In this document: positions 1-10,392 of the stretch, in pieces
How positions within the stretch are numbered: position 1 is the stretch's first letter
How the letters are laid out: the number at the start of each line of letters is the position of its first letter
NCBI RefSeq assembly: GCF_001590965.1
Contig: NZ_BCTW01000005.1
Location: 181,626 to 245,625, forward strand
Direction: 5' to 3'
Source of the DNA: Novosphingobium lentum NBRC 107847
Lineage (GTDB): Bacteria; Pseudomonadota; Alphaproteobacteria; Sphingomonadales; Sphingomonadaceae
DNA length: 64,000 nt
Made by a program: the position numbers and the translations under genes
The notes under the pieces: generated by a model
Databases searched by the model: none
The model's input: the letters and a program-made list of their open reading frames with translations, nothing else
What the model was told of the DNA's origin: nothing

Positions 1-1
1 G

Positions 2-337
2 CGCAGCGTGGTCGCGGTGCGGGATCGCGATGAAGTCGCCGCCGCGATTGCCGACAATCCGTTTGCGGCCGCCGGCGACGACAAACAGGTGCACACGCTG
101 TTTCTCGACGGGCAGTCGACTTCCGAGCAGTTCGACCGGCTCGTGGCCGACCACGCCGGGCGCGGCCGCGAACGGCTCGCGCCGGGCGATCGGGCGATCT
201 ATATCGATTTTGTGGACGGGGTCGCCGACAGCAAGCTGATCGGGCCGTTCCTCGAAAAGCGGCTGGGGCAACGCGGCACCGCGCGCAACATGCGCTCGCT
301 GGCGCGGATCGTGGCCAAGATGGACGAGGGAACCTGA
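2..337 (+). CDS. DUF1697 family protein, 5' truncated by window edge
   Basis: The reading frame is open at the left edge, so only the C-terminal part (about 111 residues) is visible. The stretch [16 protein letters not shown] followed by a short beta segment and the ending [10 protein letters not shown] resembles the C-terminal half of DUF1697 proteins, a small family of unknown function. No catalytic motif can be named. It ends 2 bases before rbfA and probably shares a transcript with it. In many proteobacteria infB lies directly upstream of rbfA; here that position is taken by this gene. The family call is from memory of the pattern and is moderately secure; the true start lies outside the window. 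Confidence 0.6.
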   Translation, partial: RSVVAVRDRDEVAAAIADNPFAAAGDDKQVHTLFLDGQSTSEQFDRLVADHAGRGRERLAPGDRAIYIDFVDGVADSKLIGPFLEKRLGQRGTARNMRSLARIVAKMDEGT

Positions 338-339
338 CG

Positions 340-762
340 ATGGCGCGCCCGCCCGCTACCCCCGAAACGCGATCGGTCCGCCTGCTCAAGGTGGGCGAAC
401 AGGTGCGTCACGTGCTGTCCGAACTGCTTACCCGGCAGGAAGTGCACGATCCGGTGCTGACGTCGGCCACCGTGTCGATCACCGAAGTGCGCATGTCGCC
501 CGATCTGCGCCACGCGCGCGTGTTCGTGAAGCCGCTACTGGGGCACGAGGAAGCCGTGGTGGTCAAGGCGCTGCGCACCAACACCGCCTATTTCCAGCGC
601 GAAGTGGCCGGGCGGCTGAAACTGCGCTTTGCCGCCAAGCTGCAGTTCATGCCCGACGACAGTTTCGACGAGGCGGCGAAGATCGAGGCGCTGCTGCGCG
701 ATCCCAAGGTCGCGCGCGACCTTGCCGCCGATGAGGATGCCGCCGGCGAGGAAGAGGGCTGA
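340..762 (+). CDS. rbfA: Ribosome-binding factor A
   Basis: RbfA binds the 30S subunit and helps mature the 5' end of 16S rRNA, especially under cold stress. The 140-residue product has the family's single KH-like domain: an N-terminal basic helix ([18 protein letters not shown]), the [19 protein letters not shown] strand-helix, and the late [18 protein letters not shown] segment. The last 15 residues are acidic and probably disordered. The ATG start follows the upstream stop by 2 bases. truB, which often sits next to rbfA, lies about 1.9 kb downstream here, with three unrelated genes in between. Confidence 0.95.
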   Translation: MARPPATPETRSVRLLKVGEQVRHVLSELLTRQEVHDPVLTSATVSITEVRMSPDLRHARVFVKPLLGHEEAVVVKALRTNTAYFQREVAGRLKLRFAAKLQFMPDDSFDEAAKIEALLRDPKVARDLAADEDAAGEEEG

Positions 763-773
763 CCGGCCCGGCC

Positions 774-1364
774 ATGGCCAAGCTCTATTTCTACTACGCC
801 AGCATGAACGCGGGCAAATCGACCACGCTGCTGCAGGCCGATTTCAACTACCGCGAGCGTGGCATGGCGACGATGCTGTGGACCGCCGCGCTCGACAGCC
901 GGACCAGCCACGCGGGCATCGAGAGCCGCATCGGGCTGGGCGCCGAGGCGCATCGTTTCGATGCCGCGACCGATCTGTGGGCCCGCGTGTCCGCCGCCAA
1001 CGCGGTCGAGCCGCTGGCTTGCGTGATGGTCGACGAGGCGCAGTTCCTCTCGCCCGCGCAAGTGTGGCAGCTGGCGCGGATCGCCGACGAGGCGGGCATC
1101 CCGGTACTGTGCTATGGCTTGCGCACCGATTTCCAGGGTGAGCTGTTCCCCGGCTCTGCGGTTCTGCTCGGCATCGCGGACTCGCTGGTCGAGCTGAAGG
1201 CGGTGTGCCACTGCGGGCGCAAGGCGACGATGAACTTGCGCATCGATGCCGATGGCGCGGCAGTGAAGGCCGGCGCGCAGACCGAGATTGGCGGCAACGA
1301 CCGCTATGTCGCGCTGTGCCGCCGACACTTCAGCGAGGCGCTGGCGGGCGCGGCTGCGCCATGA
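774..1364 (+). CDS. tdk: Thymidine kinase, type II
   Basis: It phosphorylates thymidine to dTMP in the salvage pathway. The 196-residue product has the P-loop ASMNAGKST (residues 9-17) and VDEAQF (86-91), in which Glu88 matches the catalytic base of the type II family. Cys145, Cys147, Cys182 and probably His185 form the structural zinc site. Length and domain order are normal. It begins 11 bases after rbfA, and its stop overlaps the next start as ATGA, so the three genes are probably co-transcribed and the second pair translationally coupled. Confidence 0.95.
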   Translation: MAKLYFYYASMNAGKSTTLLQADFNYRERGMATMLWTAALDSRTSHAGIESRIGLGAEAHRFDAATDLWARVSAANAVEPLACVMVDEAQFLSPAQVWQLARIADEAGIPVLCYGLRTDFQGELFPGSAVLLGIADSLVELKAVCHCGRKATMNLRIDADGAAVKAGAQTEIGGNDRYVALCRRHFSEALAGAAAP

Positions 1365-1909
1365 GCGACGGGCTTCACATCGCGCTGGGTGGGGGCGACC
1401 TGATCCTCGAACCGCTGGCCGAGCGCCACCGCGAAGGCTTGCGGGCCGCCTGTGCGCAGGATGCCGAGATCTGGCAGATCTATCCGTTCACATATCTGGG
1501 CGATGCGTTCGATCCGCAGTTCGGGCGGATGCTGGCGGGCGGCGCGGTGCGGCGCTGCTATGCGATCGTCACCGAGGGCGAGATTGCGGGCATGACCGCA
1601 TGGATCGAACATGGCGCGCCCGGCTGGTCGATCGAGATCGGCAACAGCTACATCGTCCCCGCGTTGCGCGGCACCGGCTTCAACCGCCGGTTCAAGGCGC
1701 TGATGCTGGATCACGCGTTCGCCTGCGGGCTGGCGCGCGTGGCGTTCAAGGTCGATGCGATCAACGCCCGCAGCCGCGCCGCCGTGCTCAAGCTGGGCTG
1801 CAGCGAGGAGGGCACGATGCGCCACGAACGCCAGACCTGGACCGGGCGCCTGCGCGACACCGTCCTGTTCAGCATCCTGCGCGACGAATGGAAAACCGAC
1901 CGGCCATGA
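1361..1909 (+). CDS. GNAT-family N-acetyltransferase (RimJ/RimL-like)
   Basis: The 182-residue product has the GNAT fold pattern: an N-terminal strand (LILEPLAERHREGL), a central EIGNSYIVPALRGTGFNRRF segment that supplies the acetyl-CoA pyrophosphate loop (R-G-T-G-F), and a C-terminal NARSRAAVLKLGC stretch typical of RimJ/RimL-like members. The substrate is unknown; the family includes enzymes acting on ribosomal protein N-termini and on small molecules. The start is set at the ATG that overlaps the tdk stop. The frame is open further upstream, but that extension lies inside tdk. The stop overlaps the next start by 4 bases (ATGA). Confidence 0.85.
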   Translation: MSDGLHIALGGGDLILEPLAERHREGLRAACAQDAEIWQIYPFTYLGDAFDPQFGRMLAGGAVRRCYAIVTEGEIAGMTAWIEHGAPGWSIEIGNSYIVPALRGTGFNRRFKALMLDHAFACGLARVAFKVDAINARSRAAVLKLGCSEEGTMRHERQTWTGRLRDTVLFSILRDEWKTDRP

Positions 1910-2610
1910 ACAGCAGCACGATCTACGACGCCGCGACGCTGATCATCCCGCTGGTGATCGCCATTGTGTTCCATGAAGTGGCGCACGGGCTGGTCGCGCG
2001 GATGCTCGGTGATCCGACCGCCGCCGAACAGCGCCGGCTGAGCCTTAACCCGCTGCGCCATGTCGATCTGGTCGGCACGATCATCCTGCCGGGCATGCTG
2101 GCGCTGGCCAAGGCGCCGGTGTTCGGCTGGGCCAAGCCGGTGCCGGTCAACAAGTGGCGGCTGCGCAATCCGCGTCGCGACATGATGCTGGTGGGTGCGG
2201 CGGGCCCGGCCAGCAACCTCGTGCTGGCGCTGATCGGTGCGGTGTTGCTGGGACTGCTGGTGCGGTTCAGCACGACGACCGCACAGCCCGGCGCGGTGGT
2301 GCTGTTCGTGGCCGAGAACCTCAAGAACTTCCTGGCGATCAACGTCTTCCTTGCGCTGTTCAACCTGCTGCCGCTGCCGCCGTTCGACGGGTCGCACATC
2401 GTCGAAGGGCTGCTGCCCGAACGCGCTGCCGCCGGTTATGCCAGGCTGCGCCCGCTGGGCTTTCCGCTGGTGTTCATGCTGCTGATCGTGCTGCCGTATC
2501 TGGCGCCCAGCCTGCACTTGCTCGACCGCGTGCTGCTGCCACCGGTCAGCTGGCTGGTGGAGCATTACTTCGCGCTGGCGGGGGCTGTGGCTGGTCCGGA
2601 GCCGGTCTGA
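1906..2610 (+). CDS. Site-2 protease family (M50) integral membrane metallopeptidase
   Basis: The 234-residue product is an intramembrane zinc peptidase of the compact S2P class without a PDZ domain. The zinc motif HEVAH lies at residues 23-27 inside the first hydrophobic segment. The second metal-site motif NLLPLPPFDG ends with Asp161, which matches the conserved aspartate of the family. At least four hydrophobic segments are visible. Substrates are unknown; homologues cleave anti-sigma factors or other membrane proteins. The ATG overlaps the acetyltransferase stop. The product has no separate signal peptide. Confidence 0.88.
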   Translation: MNSSTIYDAATLIIPLVIAIVFHEVAHGLVARMLGDPTAAEQRRLSLNPLRHVDLVGTIILPGMLALAKAPVFGWAKPVPVNKWRLRNPRRDMMLVGAAGPASNLVLALIGAVLLGLLVRFSTTTAQPGAVVLFVAENLKNFLAINVFLALFNLLPLPPFDGSHIVEGLLPERAAAGYARLRPLGFPLVFMLLIVLPYLAPSLHLLDRVLLPPVSWLVEHYFALAGAVAGPEPV

Positions 2611-2615
2611 GCGCG

Positions 2616-3584
2616 ATGCCCGTCCTCGGCCCCAGCGGCTGGATCATCCTCGACAAGCCCGTGGGACTGGGCTCGACGCAGGCCGTCGGCGCGGTCAAGC
2701 GCAACTTGCGCGAGGCGGGGTTGGGCAAGGTCAAGGTCGGCCACGGCGGCACGCTCGATCCGCTGGCCAGCGGGATCCTGCCGATTGCGCTGGGCGAGGC
2801 GACCAAGCTGTGCGGGCAGATGCTCGACGCCAGCAAGGCATACGCGTTCACCGTCACCTTCGGCACGCAGACGGATTCGCTCGATCTGGAAGGCAAAGTG
2901 ATCGCGACGAGCGACCATCGCCCGACCATGGCGGAACTGGAGGCGGTGCTGCCGCGCTTCACCGGGCCGATTGAACAAGTGCCGCCTGCGTTCTCCGCGC
3001 TGATGGTCGACGGCCAGCGTGCCTATGATCTCGCGCGCAAGGGTGAGGTGGTGGAACTGAAGTCGCGGCAGGTTGCCATCCACTCCCTGGCCCACGTTCG
3101 TGTCGAGCGAAGTCGAGGCACGTCACGCGAAGGTGTCTCGACTTCGCTCGACACGAACGGGTCAAGGAATTCCGCCACGCTTCTCGCAAATGTCTCAAAG
3201 GGCACCTATATCAGAAGCCTGGCGCGGGACATCGCGCTGGCGCTCGGCACGGTCGGCCATGTCACCATGTTGCGCCGGTTGCGGGCCGGTCCGTTCGGGC
3301 TCGACCGGGCGATTTCACTGGACAATCTCAACGCGGTCGGCCAAGGGGCGCCGCTTGAGAGCATACTCTTGCCGCTTGAGGCAGGGCTGGTCGACATCCC
3401 GGCTCTTGATCTCGACCCGGAACAGGCAAGGGCGGTCCGACAGGGCCGCGTTCTGACCGGGTTGCCCCATTCCGACGGGCTTTACTGGGTGCGTTCCGGC
3501 GTTGTGCCGGTCGCGTTGGTAACGCTTTCAGGCGGTAGCCTGACCGTCAACCGGGGCTTCAACCTTCCCGATGTCGCGGAGTAA
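2616..3584 (+). CDS. truB: tRNA pseudouridine(55) synthase TruB, with in-frame palindromic insert
   Basis: TruB makes pseudouridine 55 in the T-loop of tRNA. The 322-residue product has the catalytic motif GGTLDPLA with Asp48 as the conserved nucleophile, the [15 protein letters not shown] block and the [14 protein letters not shown] block. Between VAIHSL and VSKGTYIR lie roughly 25 extra residues (about 160-182), which are encoded by a 65-base perfect inverted repeat. The insert falls in a loop ahead of a core strand and keeps the frame, so the enzyme is probably active. The ATG lies 5 bases after the previous stop. rpsO follows at once, so truB-rpsO is likely co-transcribed. Confidence 0.95.
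   Translation: MPVLGPSGWIILDKPVGLGSTQAVGAVKRNLREAGLGKVKVGHGGTLDPLASGILPIALGEATKLCGQMLDASKAYAFTVTFGTQTDSLDLEGKVIATSDHRPTMAELEAVLPRFTGPIEQVPPAFSALMVDGQRAYDLARKGEVVELKSRQVAIHSLAHVRVERSRGTSREGVSTSLDTNGSRNSATLLANVSKGTYIRSLARDIALALGTVGHVTMLRRLRAGPFGLDRAISLDNLNAVGQGAPLESILLPLEAGLVDIPALDLDPEQARAVRQGRVLTGLPHSDGLYWVRSGVVPVALVTLSGGSLTVNRGFNLPDVAE
3095..3159. repeat. Palindromic repeat element inside truB
   Basis: Two perfect 23-base arms (3095-3117 and 3137-3159) flank a 19-base loop. Pairing extends four more steps inward if one G-T pair is allowed. The arm core TGTCGAGCGAAGTCGAG resembles short dispersed palindromes common in sphingomonad intergenic DNA. Here it is translated in frame as part of TruB. 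The dispersed-family statement is from general knowledge; only this copy is seen in the window. Confidence 0.9.
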
Positions 3585-3588
3585 TATC

Positions 3589-3858
3589 ATGTCTATCAGT
3601 GCCGATCAGAAGCAGGAAATCATCGCCGACAATGCCCAGGGCAAAGGCGATACCGGTTCGCCGGAAGTTCAGGTGGCGATCATCACCACGCGCATCAACA
3701 ACCTGACCGCGCACTTCAAGGATCACAAGAAAGACAACCATTCGCGCCGGGGCCTGCTGATGATGGTCAACAAGCGCCGTTCGCTGCTCGACTACCTGAA
3801 AAAGCGGGATGTCGACCGGTACAACGCGCTGATCGGCAAGCTTGGCCTTCGCAAGTAA
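3589..3858 (+). CDS. rpsO: 30S ribosomal protein S15
   Basis: S15 binds the central domain of 16S rRNA and contacts 23S rRNA in bridge B4. The 89-residue product matches the usual length, with the conserved [29 protein letters not shown] and [12 protein letters not shown] blocks. The start is the ATG at 3589; an upstream in-frame ATG at 3571 lies inside truB and adds residues foreign to the family. A terminator-like hairpin follows, then pnp, the classic rpsO-pnp order. Confidence 0.98.
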   Translation: MSISADQKQEIIADNAQGKGDTGSPEVQVAIITTRINNLTAHFKDHKKDNHSRRGLLMMVNKRRSLLDYLKKRDVDRYNALIGKLGLRK

Positions 3859-3872
3859 GTTTACGCGGGATG

Positions 3873-3896
3873 CGGCCCTTGATCGGGCCGTTTCTT
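3873..3896 (+). terminator. Hairpin between rpsO and pnp
   Basis: A 6-base stem CGGCCC/GGGCCG (3873-3878 with 3885-3890), a 6-base loop and the T-rich tract TTTCTT form a short intrinsic terminator or RNase III-type processing site 14 bases after the rpsO stop. Read-through into pnp is likely, as in other bacteria. Confidence 0.65.
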
Positions 3897-4037
3897 GCAT
3901 CTGGCCCCTGCACGCAATGAGGCGGCGGGGCTAGCGAGGGGGGCGCACAGACGCGTCTCGACCGGTCCGGGACGGAACCCCCGGAACAAGAGGCCCCGCG
4001 CCGCAATCGGGCCGCGCGGGTTCACAAGGAAAACTGA

Positions 4038-6353
4038 ATGTTCGACGTAAAAACCGTATCGCTGGAATGGGGCGGAAAGACCCTCACTCTGGAAACCGGG
4101 CGCATTGCCCGTCAGGCCGATGGCGCCGTTCTGGCGACCTATGGCGAAACCGTGGTGCTTTGCGCCGTGACCGCCGCCAAGTCGGTCAAGGAAGGGCAGG
4201 ATTTCTTCCCGCTCACCGTCCACTACCAGGAAAAGTTCTTCGCCGCCGGTCGCATCCCGGGTGGCTTCTTCAAGCGTGAACGCGGCGCGACCGAGAAGGA
4301 AACGCTGGTTTCCCGCCTCATCGACCGTCCCGTGCGTCCGCTGTTCCCCGAAGGGTTCTACAACGAGATCAACGTGATCGCGCAAGTCCTGTCGTATGAT
4401 GGCGAGACCGAGCCAGACGTTCTGGCGCTGATCGCCGCATCGGCTGCGCTGACCATCTCGGGTCTGCCGTTCATGGGCCCGATCGGCGCCGCGCGCGTCG
4501 GTTATGTCGATGGCGCATACACGCTCAACCCCAAGCAGGACGAAGCCGCCGCCGGCGCGCTCGATCTGGTTGTGGCCGCCACCGGCAACGCCGTGATGAT
4601 GGTCGAATCCGAAGCCAAGGAGCTTTCGGAGGAGATCATGCTCGGCGCGGTGATGTTCGCGCATGACGAGATCAAGAAGGTCGTCAACGCGATCATCGAC
4701 CTGGCCGAAAAGGCCGCCAAGGATCCGTGGGACGTTGCCGTTACCGACAACACCGCGATCAAGAGCAAGCTCAAGGACCTGATCGGCAAGGACATTGCCG
4801 CAGCCTACAAGCTGACCGACAAGTCGGAACGCTCGAACGCGCTGAACGCCGCACGCGGCAAGGCCAAGGAAGCCTTTGCGGGCGAAGACGGTCAGAACCA
4901 GATGGCGGCCGGCAAGGTTGTCAAGAAGCTGGAAGCCGAAATCGTTCGCGGCGCCATCCTCAAGGACGGCGAACGCATCGACGGACGTCGCGTCGATCAG
5001 GTTCGCCCGATCGAGGCGATCGTCGGCTTCCTGCCGCGCACGCACGGTTCCTCGCTGTTCACGCGCGGTGAAACGCAGTCGATCTGCACCACCACGCTGG
5101 GCACCAAGGAAAGCGAGCAGATGATCGACGGGCTGGAAGGCCTGTCGTATTCCAACTTCATGCTGCACTACAACTTCCCGCCCTACTCGGTCGGTGAAGT
5201 CGGCCGGTTCGGCGCTCCGTCGCGTCGCGACACGGGCCATGGCAAGCTGGCATGGCGCGCGCTGCGCGCGGTGCTGCCGACCAAGGAAGAGTTCCCTTAT
5301 ACGATCCGCGTGGTGTCCGACATCACCGAGTCCAACGGGTCGTCCTCGATGGCCACTGTCTGCGGCGGCGCGCTGTCGATGATGGATGCCGGCGTGCCGA
5401 TCAAGCGCCCGGTCTCGGGCATCGCGATGGGCCTGATCCTGGAAGGTGACGAGTTCACCGTGCTCAGCGACATCCTGGGCGACGAGGATCACCTCGGCGA
5501 CATGGACTTCAAGGTGGCCGGCACGTCCGAAGGCATCACCACGATGCAGATGGACATCAAGGTCGCAGGGATCACCAAGGAGATCTTCTCGGCCGCGCTC
5601 AACCAGGCGAAAGCCGGTCGTGCGCACATCCTGGGCGAGATGACCAAGGCGCTCGGCACCTCGCGTACCGAACTTTCGGCGCACGCTCCGCGTATCGAGA
5701 CGCTGCAGATCGACAAGTCGAAGATCCGCGAAGTCATCGGCACCGGCGGCAAGGTCATCCGCGAGATCGTGGCGGAAACCGGCGCCAAGGTCGACATCGA
5801 CGACGAAGGCCTGATCAAGATCAGCTCGTCCGACCTGTCGCAGATCGAGGCCGCGCGCGCCTGGATCCTCGGCATCGTCGAGGAAGCCGAAGTCGGCAAG
5901 GTCTATGACGGCAAGGTCGTGAACATCGTCGATTTCGGCGCGTTCGTGAACTTCATGGGTGGCAAGGACGGCCTCGTCCACGTCTCCGAGATGCGCAACG
6001 AGCGGGTCGAAAAGCCCACCGACGTCGTGTCCGAAGGCCAGGCCGTGAAGGTCAAGGTCCTCGAGATCGACCCGCGCGGCAAGGTTCGCCTGTCGATGCG
6101 CGTCGTCGACCAGGAAACCGGCGCCGAGCTGGAAGACACGCGCCCGCCGCGTGAGGGCCGCGAACCGCGCGGTGACCGTCCCGATCGTGGCGGCGACCGT
6201 GGCGATCGCCGTGGTCCCCGCAATGATCGCGGCCCGCGCCGTGACGGTGGCGGCGATCGCGGCCCGCGTCGCGAAGGTGGCGATCGTGGACCCCGCAGCG
6301 AAGGCGGCGGCAACCCCGATCACATGCCGGCATTCCTGAAGTCCGACGACTAA
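4038..6353 (+). CDS. pnp: Polyribonucleotide nucleotidyltransferase (PNPase)
   Basis: PNPase degrades RNA 3' to 5' by phosphorolysis and works in the degradosome. The 771-residue protein has two RNase PH domains (about 1-220 and 300-540; RPVRPLF and the second-domain [20 protein letters not shown] metal-site block are clear). A KH domain ([15 protein letters not shown], about 560-600) and an S1 domain ([20 protein letters not shown], about 620-690) follow. The last 65 residues form a disordered tail rich in Arg, Gly and Asp with GDRG-type repeats, which probably adds RNA or partner binding. The start is supported by AAGGAAAACTG just upstream of the ATG. Confidence 0.98.
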   Translation: MFDVKTVSLEWGGKTLTLETGRIARQADGAVLATYGETVVLCAVTAAKSVKEGQDFFPLTVHYQEKFFAAGRIPGGFFKRERGATEKETLVSRLIDRPVRPLFPEGFYNEINVIAQVLSYDGETEPDVLALIAASAALTISGLPFMGPIGAARVGYVDGAYTLNPKQDEAAAGALDLVVAATGNAVMMVESEAKELSEEIMLGAVMFAHDEIKKVVNAIIDLAEKAAKDPWDVAVTDNTAIKSKLKDLIGKDIAAAYKLTDKSERSNALNAARGKAKEAFAGEDGQNQMAAGKVVKKLEAEIVRGAILKDGERIDGRRVDQVRPIEAIVGFLPRTHGSSLFTRGETQSICTTTLGTKESEQMIDGLEGLSYSNFMLHYNFPPYSVGEVGRFGAPSRRDTGHGKLAWRALRAVLPTKEEFPYTIRVVSDITESNGSSSMATVCGGALSMMDAGVPIKRPVSGIAMGLILEGDEFTVLSDILGDEDHLGDMDFKVAGTSEGITTMQMDIKVAGITKEIFSAALNQAKAGRAHILGEMTKALGTSRTELSAHAPRIETLQIDKSKIREVIGTGGKVIREIVAETGAKVDIDDEGLIKISSSDLSQIEAARAWILGIVEEAEVGKVYDGKVVNIVDFGAFVNFMGGKDGLVHVSEMRNERVEKPTDVVSEGQAVKVKVLEIDPRGKVRLSMRVVDQETGAELEDTRPPREGREPRGDRPDRGGDRGDRRGPRNDRGPRRDGGGDRGPRREGGDRGPRSEGGGNPDHMPAFLKSDD

Positions 6354-6384
6354 GTCACCGGACCAACAGGCTGGAATACGGGAA

Positions 6385-6413
6385 AGGGCTGCGAGCGATC
6401 GCGGCCCTTTTTC
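6385..6413 (+). terminator. Intrinsic terminator after pnp
   Basis: A 10-base stem (6385-6394 paired with 6399-6408, one T-G pair), a GCGA loop and a run of five T residues form a strong rho-independent terminator about 30 bases after the pnp stop. Confidence 0.85.
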
Positions 6414-6437
6414 GTTGGGGAAGCGCAGCGATTTGCC

Positions 6438-6512
6438 TCGTCCCGGGTTCGACCAGGACCGCTGGTCGGAAAGCGCCCGATGGCCTGCGGTCCCGGATCA
6501 AGTCCGGGACGA
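6438..6512. repeat. Dispersed palindromic repeat, left arm decayed
   Basis: The right part carries TCCCGGATCAAGTCCGGGAC (from 6491), which is identical to the arm found at 33734 in the atpG-atpA gap. The left part (TCGTCCCGGGTTCGACCAGG) looks like a degenerate copy of the complementary arm. It lies between the convergent pnp and the diguanylate cyclase gene. It does not look like a gene. Confidence 0.7.
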
Positions 6513-6540
6513 TGTACGATTCGCTTGCAAAGGTCCCCGA

Positions 6541-7719
6541 TCAAGCCTGCGACGACGCAACCCCTGCCGCATCGGCCCTGACGATCCGGTTGCGGCCTTG
6601 CGCCTTGGCGCGCAGCAGGGCGTCGTCGGCGGCTTTGAGCGCCTCGCGCTTGTCGGAATAGGACAGCACTTCCGCCAGTCCGGCCGAAAAGGTGATCTGC
6701 CCGAACGGTGAGTCGTTGGCGCGGTTGACCAGACGGCGGTTGGCGATGTCTTCGCGCGCGCCTTCGAGCCGTTCGAACGCATCGCCGATCGACGTTGCGC
6801 GGAACAGCACCGCGAATTCCTCGCCGCCATGGCGCGCGACGTGGCATTGGTCGCCCGATATGCGCGCCAGCATTTCGGCGACGGCCTTCAGCACGCGGTC
6901 GCCCGCCGGGTGGCCGTGGGTGTCGTTGATCAGTTTGAACCGGTCGACGTCGCAGAACGCGACGCACAGCGGTTCGTTGGCGGCGCGCGCATCGCGGTAC
7001 TGCTCGTCGAGCAGCTTGTCGAAGGCGCGGCGGTTGGGCAGGCCGGTGAGATGGTCGTGATCGGCCATGCGGCGCGCTTCGGTAAGGTTCTTCTGCAGCG
7101 TCTGCGCGCGCTTTTCGCTGCGCGCCAGTTCGCCTTCGATCGACCGGGTGCGGTCGAGCATCGCGCGCGCCAGCGTCGCCAGTTCGGTGATGACGGTGCC
7201 GGCCTTGCTCACTTGCTCCAGGTCATCGACATGCTGGCTCAGCGCGCTGTTGTAGTCGAGCGTGGCGCTGCGCGCGGTGGTCGCGGTCTTGCCGAATTCC
7301 TCGATGCTGTCCTCCAGCCGCGCCATCAGCGCGGTCAGCCGCTCCGCCTCGCGGTTGTGCCCGGCTTCGCGGGCGGCATGTTCGAGCCAGGCGATGGTCA
7401 CCGGCAGACCTTTTGTGGCGCGCTCCTCGATCAGGCGCATCAGGCGCGGGCACTCGCCGGTCAGGCAATCGTGCGCGACGGTCAGGGTGTAGGCGGTGGT
7501 TTCGAGATCGTGCTGCGCCAGGAACGCACCGATCGCGCCGATCAGGCGGTCAGGGGCAACGCCGAGCGGGACAGAGCCGCTGCCGGATGAGCCGTCGGCA
7601 ACATCGTCACCGGGCGGCGCTTCGTCCGCATTGGCGGAGCGCCCGAACCAGGGCCAGAAGCCGTTGCGGCGGCGCGAAAGCATGGGATCGTGGACAGTCA
7701 TGCCTGTCAGAACGACCAT
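6541..7719 (-). CDS. GGDEF-domain diguanylate cyclase
   Basis: It is predicted to make cyclic di-GMP from two GTP. The 392-residue product has a low-complexity N-terminus, a helical and probably coiled-coil region (about 55-215) without a membrane span, and a GGDEF domain (about 220-385) opening with DHDHLTGLPNRRAF. The active-site motif is intact as GGEEF (298-302). The usual RxxD inhibitory site, which would end six residues before the motif, is absent, so feedback inhibition by that route is unlikely. The N-terminal region may be a cytoplasmic sensor or dimerisation module. A second ATG six codons in is an alternative start. It converges on pnp. Confidence 0.9.
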   Translation of the reverse strand: MVVLTGMTVHDPMLSRRRNGFWPWFGRSANADEAPPGDDVADGSSGSGSVPLGVAPDRLIGAIGAFLAQHDLETTAYTLTVAHDCLTGECPRLMRLIEERATKGLPVTIAWLEHAAREAGHNREAERLTALMARLEDSIEEFGKTATTARSATLDYNSALSQHVDDLEQVSKAGTVITELATLARAMLDRTRSIEGELARSEKRAQTLQKNLTEARRMADHDHLTGLPNRRAFDKLLDEQYRDARAANEPLCVAFCDVDRFKLINDTHGHPAGDRVLKAVAEMLARISGDQCHVARHGGEEFAVLFRATSIGDAFERLEGAREDIANRRLVNRANDSPFGQITFSAGLAEVLSYSDKREALKAADDALLRAKAQGRNRIVRADAAGVASSQA

Positions 7720-7763
7720 GGTCGCCAGATCTTAACCATGAAATCGCGTTTCTGGCACTAAGG

Positions 7764-9020
7764 CTAGATCGTGCTGGCCACCTCTTGCCACGCCTGCGCC
7801 AGCGCGTCGCGATGCGCGGGATCGGCAATCGCGATCAGCGCGGCGGCACGCTGGTGGTGGTCCTTGAACCGCAAGTCGGCGGCGCCGTGTTCGGTGATGA
7901 TCACATCGACATCGAACCGGCTGAGCGACACCGGGCCGTACCCCGCGCCGGGGCCGACGATACGGCTGTGCGCGCCCGCCGCCGCTGGCAGCGCGATGAT
8001 CCGCAGCCCGCCGGGCGAGACGCGGGCGCCGCGCGCATAATCGCTCGCGCCGCCGGGACCGGACTGGAACCCGCGCGACGAAGCTTCGGCGTGGACTTGC
8101 CCGTACAGGTCGACTTCCATGGCGGAATTGATCGTCACCAGCCGCTCGATCCCGGCCAGCACCGCAGCGCCGTGGGTGACCGACACCGGACGGAAATCGA
8201 AGCACGGCGCATCGAGCGCGGCGTACAGCGCCGGGCTGCCGATCGCGGTGCCGATCACCGCGCTGCGCCCGTCGGCCAGCGTGCCGGCCGCGATCAGGTC
8301 GAGCACGCCATCGCCGATCAGCCCGGTGTGGAGCCGCAAGCTGCGATGCCCGGTCAGCGCGCGCAGCACCGCGTCGGGCAGCTTGCCCAGCCCGGTCTGC
8401 AGCGTTGCGCCGTCGGGTACGAAAGCCGCCACGTGCGCGGCGATGCTCACGGTCGCCGCGTCGGGTTCGCCCCCCCCCGCCATTCCGCGCAAGGGCTGCT
8501 CGCCTTCGAGCCAGCCGGTCAGCTCGGCCAGCGGGATGCCGGGGTCGCCGGGGGTGCGGGGCATAGCGGGGTTGATGTGAGCGACGCGCACTGGAATGTC
8601 GCGCCACAGTTCGGCGATGAACGCCACTTCGGTGCCGAAACTGCACAGGCCCTCGGCATCGGGCGGCGAACACATCAGCAGCGCGGCCGATGGCGGGTTG
8701 GCGCGGTAGAAGCGCAGCACATCCTGATAGCACAGCGGCAGGAACCGCGTGCGATCCGCCCGTTTGCGCAAGTCGGGGGTCTGGAAAAACGTGGTGACGC
8801 GTGATTGCGGTCCGTTGTCCCACGCCACGGTGTTGAGCCCCGGGATGAACACGCCCGAAAAGTCCATCGCGCCCAGCGCTGCGCCCGCCGCCGCCACTTC
8901 GGCGCCCAGCAGGTCGGATTCGGCCGAAGTGGAGGACACCAGCGTCAGCCCGCCGGCGGGAACCACCGATGCCAGATCGCCGGGCTGCAAGGCCCTGGGC
9001 GCAGGTTGCCGCGCTGCCAT
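7764..9020 (-). CDS. Acetyl-CoA hydrolase/4-hydroxybutyrate CoA-transferase family protein
   Basis: The 418-residue product shows the two-domain class I CoA-transferase pattern: an N-terminal half ending near AHINPAMPRT, then LQTGLGKLPDAVLRAL (208-223), LHTGLIGDGVLDL (230-242), INSAMEVDLYGQVHAEA (298-312) and a late GGASDYARGAR segment. Reaction and acyl substrate cannot be set from sequence. Characterised members carry a catalytic glutamate in a motif I recall as HTEM or HSEM; here the matching position reads HTGL, so the usual nucleophile may be missing. It is divergent from a CaiB-type CoA-transferase gene across a 116-base gap, which suggests a shared acyl-CoA role. Confidence 0.85.
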   Translation of the reverse strand: MAARQPAPRALQPGDLASVVPAGGLTLVSSTSAESDLLGAEVAAAGAALGAMDFSGVFIPGLNTVAWDNGPQSRVTTFFQTPDLRKRADRTRFLPLCYQDVLRFYRANPPSAALLMCSPPDAEGLCSFGTEVAFIAELWRDIPVRVAHINPAMPRTPGDPGIPLAELTGWLEGEQPLRGMAGGGEPDAATVSIAAHVAAFVPDGATLQTGLGKLPDAVLRALTGHRSLRLHTGLIGDGVLDLIAAGTLADGRSAVIGTAIGSPALYAALDAPCFDFRPVSVTHGAAVLAGIERLVTINSAMEVDLYGQVHAEASSRGFQSGPGGASDYARGARVSPGGLRIIALPAAAGAHSRIVGPGAGYGPVSLSRFDVDVIITEHGAADLRFKDHHQRAAALIAIADPAHRDALAQAWQEVASTI

Positions 9021-9136
9021 CGTATTCTCCCGGTGCTTTGGCCGCTCTGTTGGTGAACCTGTTTACAAATCGCGCGCGCATGGTCAAGCCGCATCGCCGG
9101 TTGCAAGCAGCGCGCGGTGCAGCCTAGGCAGGGCGG
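9021..9136. promoter_or_regulatory. Divergent promoter region between two CoA-transferase genes
   Basis: This 116-base gap must carry the promoters of both divergent genes. It has a small T/A-rich patch (TGTTTACAAATCG near 9060), but no convincing -35/-10 pair or operator could be assigned. Confidence 0.5.
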
Positions 9137-10387
<1,251 letters not shown>

Positions 10388-10392
10388 CCCTG

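Noticed and set aside
3861..6323. 820-codon open frame on the minus strand opposite pnp
   Set aside because: It mirrors the PNPase codons in GC-rich DNA, has an Asp/Val/Arg-heavy composition with no domain pattern, and pnp is certain.
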